Of a DNA stretch of 8,349 bases, positions 6,044-8,349 are shown piece after piece. The stretch lies in NCBI GenBank assembly GCA_027057815.1, contig JALURD010000230.1:1-8349 (forward strand), written 5' to 3'. The translations under genes were made by a program, and so were the position numbers. Each line of letters begins with the position of its first letter. Position 1 is the stretch's first letter. This DNA comes from Acidilobaceae archaeon (GTDB taxonomy: Archaea > Thermoproteota > Thermoprotei_A > Sulfolobales > Acidilobaceae). The notes under the pieces are model-generated. The model searched no databases and was not told the origin of the DNA. It worked only from the letters and a program-made list of their open reading frames with translations.

Positions 6044-8260
6044 GTGAGCTTTAGAGACTTTAGAGGTTGGTTATCCACGGCCTTAATCTTGGCCCTGGTA
6101 GCCGGTATTGCCGGTCTGGCGGCCTTCGTAATCGAGTGGCCGGCATCGTATACTCCTCTCGTGACGGCTGGGGCTGCATCGCTAGCCGCTCTTGCACTCC
6201 TTTACCTGGCCAGGCCTCCCCGTGTCTTGTTGTATCTTGTTACACTTGCCTCATGGACTCTGGGGGGCGTTGTGTCTTGGGTCCTTTCACCTCACTGGGA
6301 TCCTCCGACGGCTTCGCCCGCGACTGCTATCCTAATGACGTTGGCGGCGGCTGTTGGCTTGTCACCCGCTACATGGGCCCCCCTGATTATGGGGATTCTC
6401 TCATGCGCTGCAATCCTGCTGGGGTTATACGGCGGTGACCCTGGAGTTCTTGAGGGCCCCGGCCTTGTAGTGTTGGCTTCAGCTATCGGAAGGGCATACA
6501 TGACTGACTCGCCGTGGGGGTGGGCCAGCCTCGCGTACGCTTCAGCATTGTCCTATGGCCTCATACACCTTGACACCGGGACCCCCGGGCTAGCGGGTGT
6601 GGCGTTTCCAATCGTAGCTGGAGGGTTTGCGCATGCATGGTCATCCCGGCGCCTTGCCGGGAGGCCATGGATTCATGCCTTCGCGGTTGCCGGGATCCTC
6701 GGGTCAACAGGCCCCCTCATGGGATTTGGTGGGGAGCCTGCTGCTGTAGCCTTCGCGGCCGGCCTCCTACTCTACATTCTAGACGCCCTCGGCTGGATAG
6801 GTGTGACGGCAGCAGTTACGGCGGCTGCCGCCATAGTGGTAGCCAGCTATTACGGCTTCGAGGGTAAGGGCTGGCTACTCCTCGCTGGCGCCGGTGCCGC
6901 CACTGGTGTTACATTGCTGAAGTTCTACATTGACCTAGTGAGGGGCCGGGGCAAGGGAGGTTACGGAGCAATGATTGCATTCATAGGGTTCTCCGTGCTG
7001 TTTCTAGGCGTAGCTATGGTTTCAACTGGAGGGTGCAGTATAGAGTTCAAGGTTGAAGGGATAACCACGGGCGGCTCAGGGGTTACGGTGCAGGTTAAGC
7101 CGTCAAGCGTTCTTGGATCCATGCCTAGCTTGAGTGAGTACGCTTTCAATGAAACCGAGTCTAGGCTTGCAGAGCTGGTGTTCAGGAGGATTGCTATGGG
7201 TACTGTTGCATCGTTAGGCGTGGTCGGGTCCATAGAATTCTATGACGTCGAGTTGAATGCGTCTCTCACCATTCACCCGGGAGAAGGGTATATAGTGTTT
7301 GCTGTGGACAAGCCCGTCTCGATATGGTTCGCTGTGGAGGATACCCAGGGCTCATACCTTCTAAGGACCGCCTTGAAAGTCTACGGTCTAGTGATCCCAC
7401 AGGACTTCCTTGAGGGGGTAGACTACACGCCAGGGCACACATTCGTAAGGGTCAACTACACGGCTCCACTCACGGTGGAGAGCCCTGCTGGCTTTAGGGT
7501 TGAAGCCCACTCTGTAATCATATACCCCGAGGCCTTGAAGCCTGGCGGGGCCTCTGTGGAGGAGACCGCGCTTGGAATTCTATTAAAGAAGGCAGTACTA
7601 GGAATCGTAGAGGGGTCTGTAGTCTTCCCAGACGGGGTCAGAGTGAGGATCCCCGCCAGCGTATCAGCCGGGCTATTCAAAGCGTGGGTAAGCATTATGG
7701 AGGAGTACGGCGAGTCGCCTGACAAGGTTCTCCTAATATCGGCATCCCCAATACTAGTCTATCAGAATGCGTTAGCTAACGTCGATGTGACGTTACCCTC
7801 AGTAGCGGTGGTGTCGGGCGAGGGCATAGAATGCGTTGCAGCATTAATGGACGGGAAGACCATCGAGGTATTAGAGGACTGCAAGGCCCCAATGGATCTC
7901 AACGGTTTTTCAGCATGCATAGTATCACCTCCACCGCTAGCATTGACTCCAATAGGCGGGCAGGCGGACTTACTCATAACCGCCCTAGCTCATAACGCCT
8001 CATCCACTTGGACAAAGGCCGCCGCGGCTCTAGCGGCTGTCGCCATGGGGCAACGTCCAGGAACCACGGCGTGGACAGCGTTATACCTAGACGTTCTCGA
8101 CTTAGAGAGTTCCCAGCTTAAAGGCGAGCTACACCCATACTACGCCATCGGCTTCATCACCCCCTTCATAGCAGCTGCAGGGTTCATTGTATGGGGCGTA
8201 TCAACCCAGGACCATAGAGGAGAGTCTGTTGGATTGAAGGATAAGGTAAAGAAGTCTTAA
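6044..8260 (+). CDS. Large polytopic membrane protein with an extracytoplasmic domain; unrecognised, CcmF-like in architecture
   Basis: I do not recognise this protein from motifs. It has 738 residues from GTG 6044, chosen because GAGGGTG (6031-6037) sits six bases upstream. A TTG at 6029 would give 743, and numbering here uses that form. About 13 hydrophobic segments span 14-332, including 14-35, 42-61, 65-86, 114-134, 213-231, 281-298 and 311-332. A soluble domain of about 370 residues (333-703), rich in beta-type sequence with several NxT/S sites, follows. One more helix (704-724) and a basic tail ending KDKVKKS complete it. There is no CxxCH. Many membrane helices, then an outer domain, then a final helix is the plan of CcmF, the cytochrome c heme lyase subunit, and the octaheme gene adjoins it. 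The WWD heme-binding motif is not evident, so CcmF homology is only a hypothesis. A complex partner of the cytochrome is equally possible. Confidence 0.85.
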   Translation: MSFRDFRGWLSTALILALVAGIAGLAAFVIEWPASYTPLVTAGAASLAALALLYLARPPRVLLYLVTLASWTLGGVVSWVLSPHWDPPTASPATAILMTLAAAVGLSPATWAPLIMGILSCAAILLGLYGGDPGVLEGPGLVVLASAIGRAYMTDSPWGWASLAYASALSYGLIHLDTGTPGLAGVAFPIVAGGFAHAWSSRRLAGRPWIHAFAVAGILGSTGPLMGFGGEPAAVAFAAGLLLYILDALGWIGVTAAVTAAAAIVVASYYGFEGKGWLLLAGAGAATGVTLLKFYIDLVRGRGKGGYGAMIAFIGFSVLFLGVAMVSTGGCSIEFKVEGITTGGSGVTVQVKPSSVLGSMPSLSEYAFNETESRLAELVFRRIAMGTVASLGVVGSIEFYDVELNASLTIHPGEGYIVFAVDKPVSIWFAVEDTQGSYLLRTALKVYGLVIPQDFLEGVDYTPGHTFVRVNYTAPLTVESPAGFRVEAHSVIIYPEALKPGGASVEETALGILLKKAVLGIVEGSVVFPDGVRVRIPASVSAGLFKAWVSIMEEYGESPDKVLLISASPILVYQNALANVDVTLPSVAVVSGEGIECVAALMDGKTIEVLEDCKAPMDLNGFSACIVSPPPLALTPIGGQADLLITALAHNASSTWTKAAAALAAVAMGQRPGTTAWTALYLDVLDLESSQLKGELHPYYAIGFITPFIAAAGFIVWGVSTQDHRGESVGLKDKVKKS

Positions 8261-8284
8261 GGGAGGGATTGTTTGAGCTAGCTT

Positions 8285-8301
8285 GCGGGTCGGGTACCCG
8301 C
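8285..8301 (+). terminator. GC-rich hairpin after the membrane protein gene
   Basis: GCGGGT (8285-8290) and ACCCGC (8296-8301) pair across CGGGT, 24 bases after the stop codon. They overlap the palindrome CGGGTACCCG (8291-8300). TCCTCT follows, with no long T run. It could be a terminator or a leader element of the next gene. Confidence 0.25.
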
Positions 8302-8324
8302 TCCTCTGGCTGTGAGGACTAGAT

Positions 8325-8349
8325 ATGAGAAGCCAGCTAGGGCTAGGAT
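8325..8349 (+). CDS. Possible start of a further gene cut off by the right edge
   Basis: An ATG at 8325 opens MRSQLGLG up to the window end. It is preceded by GAGG (8314-8317) at a seven-base spacing, which is good for an archaeal ribosome binding site. A GTG at 8312 in another frame (MRTRYEKPARAR) also stays open to the edge but lacks a clear site. Eight codons are too few to judge coding or function. Confidence 0.25.

Noticed and set aside
6044..8260. The membrane protein as a NapC/NrfH or CycB-type quinol-oxidising cytochrome partner
   Set aside because: It has no CxxCH motif and only about five scattered cysteines, so it cannot carry c-type hemes.
8261..8349. A tRNA or small RNA gene at the right edge, suggested by the short inverted repeats
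   Set aside because: No T-loop sequence, acceptor stem pairing or C/D box pair could be found. The repeats are short, isolated hairpins.

Overview
The window looks like chromosomal DNA from a hyperthermophilic archaeon, most likely a crenarchaeote (Thermoproteota, Desulfurococcales-like). The reasons are tightly packed genes with frequent TTG and GTG starts, Shine-Dalgarno sites of the GGTGA/GAGGT type, TATA boxes rather than -35/-10 promoters, Arg/Lys/Glu-rich proteins with many AGG codons, a VapBC pair, and a Hef-like SF2 helicase. The lineage is inferred. No rRNA, tRNA, CRISPR array or insertion sequence was seen.

Left half (1-3566), all on the minus strand. A two-gene operon starts at about 3590: an endonuclease IV/xylose-isomerase-type TIM-barrel protein, then a DECH-box helicase that starts inside the stop codon of the first gene (ATGA overlap). 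An AT-rich tract follows, then a separate vapB-vapC toxin-antitoxin operon (14-nt overlap) with its own TATA box and a palindrome near the predicted transcription start. A further gene, too short to recognise securely, runs off the left edge and may be the RNase P protein Rpp30.

Right half (3778-8349), on the plus strand. A divergent intergenic region with two inverted repeats precedes a 706-residue octaheme cytochrome c of the hydroxylamine oxidoreductase (HAO) family. It has an N-terminal signal, eight CxxCH motifs, the family's Asp-His active-site pair, a long coiled-coil stalk and a C-terminal membrane anchor. After a probable terminator comes a large membrane protein of about 738 residues: roughly 13 N-terminal membrane segments, a 370-residue extracytoplasmic domain and one last membrane helix. 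I cannot name it from motifs. Its architecture resembles the heme-lyase subunit CcmF, so a role in maturing or assembling the cytochrome is a hypothesis. A possible further gene starts at the right edge.

Two themes stand out. One is a membrane-tethered HAO-like cytochrome for nitrogen-compound redox chemistry on the outer face of the cell membrane, next to an unusual membrane partner. The other is a candidate nucleic-acid-processing module pairing a nuclease-fold TIM barrel, with only part of its metal site, with a Hef-like helicase that lacks a nuclease domain.
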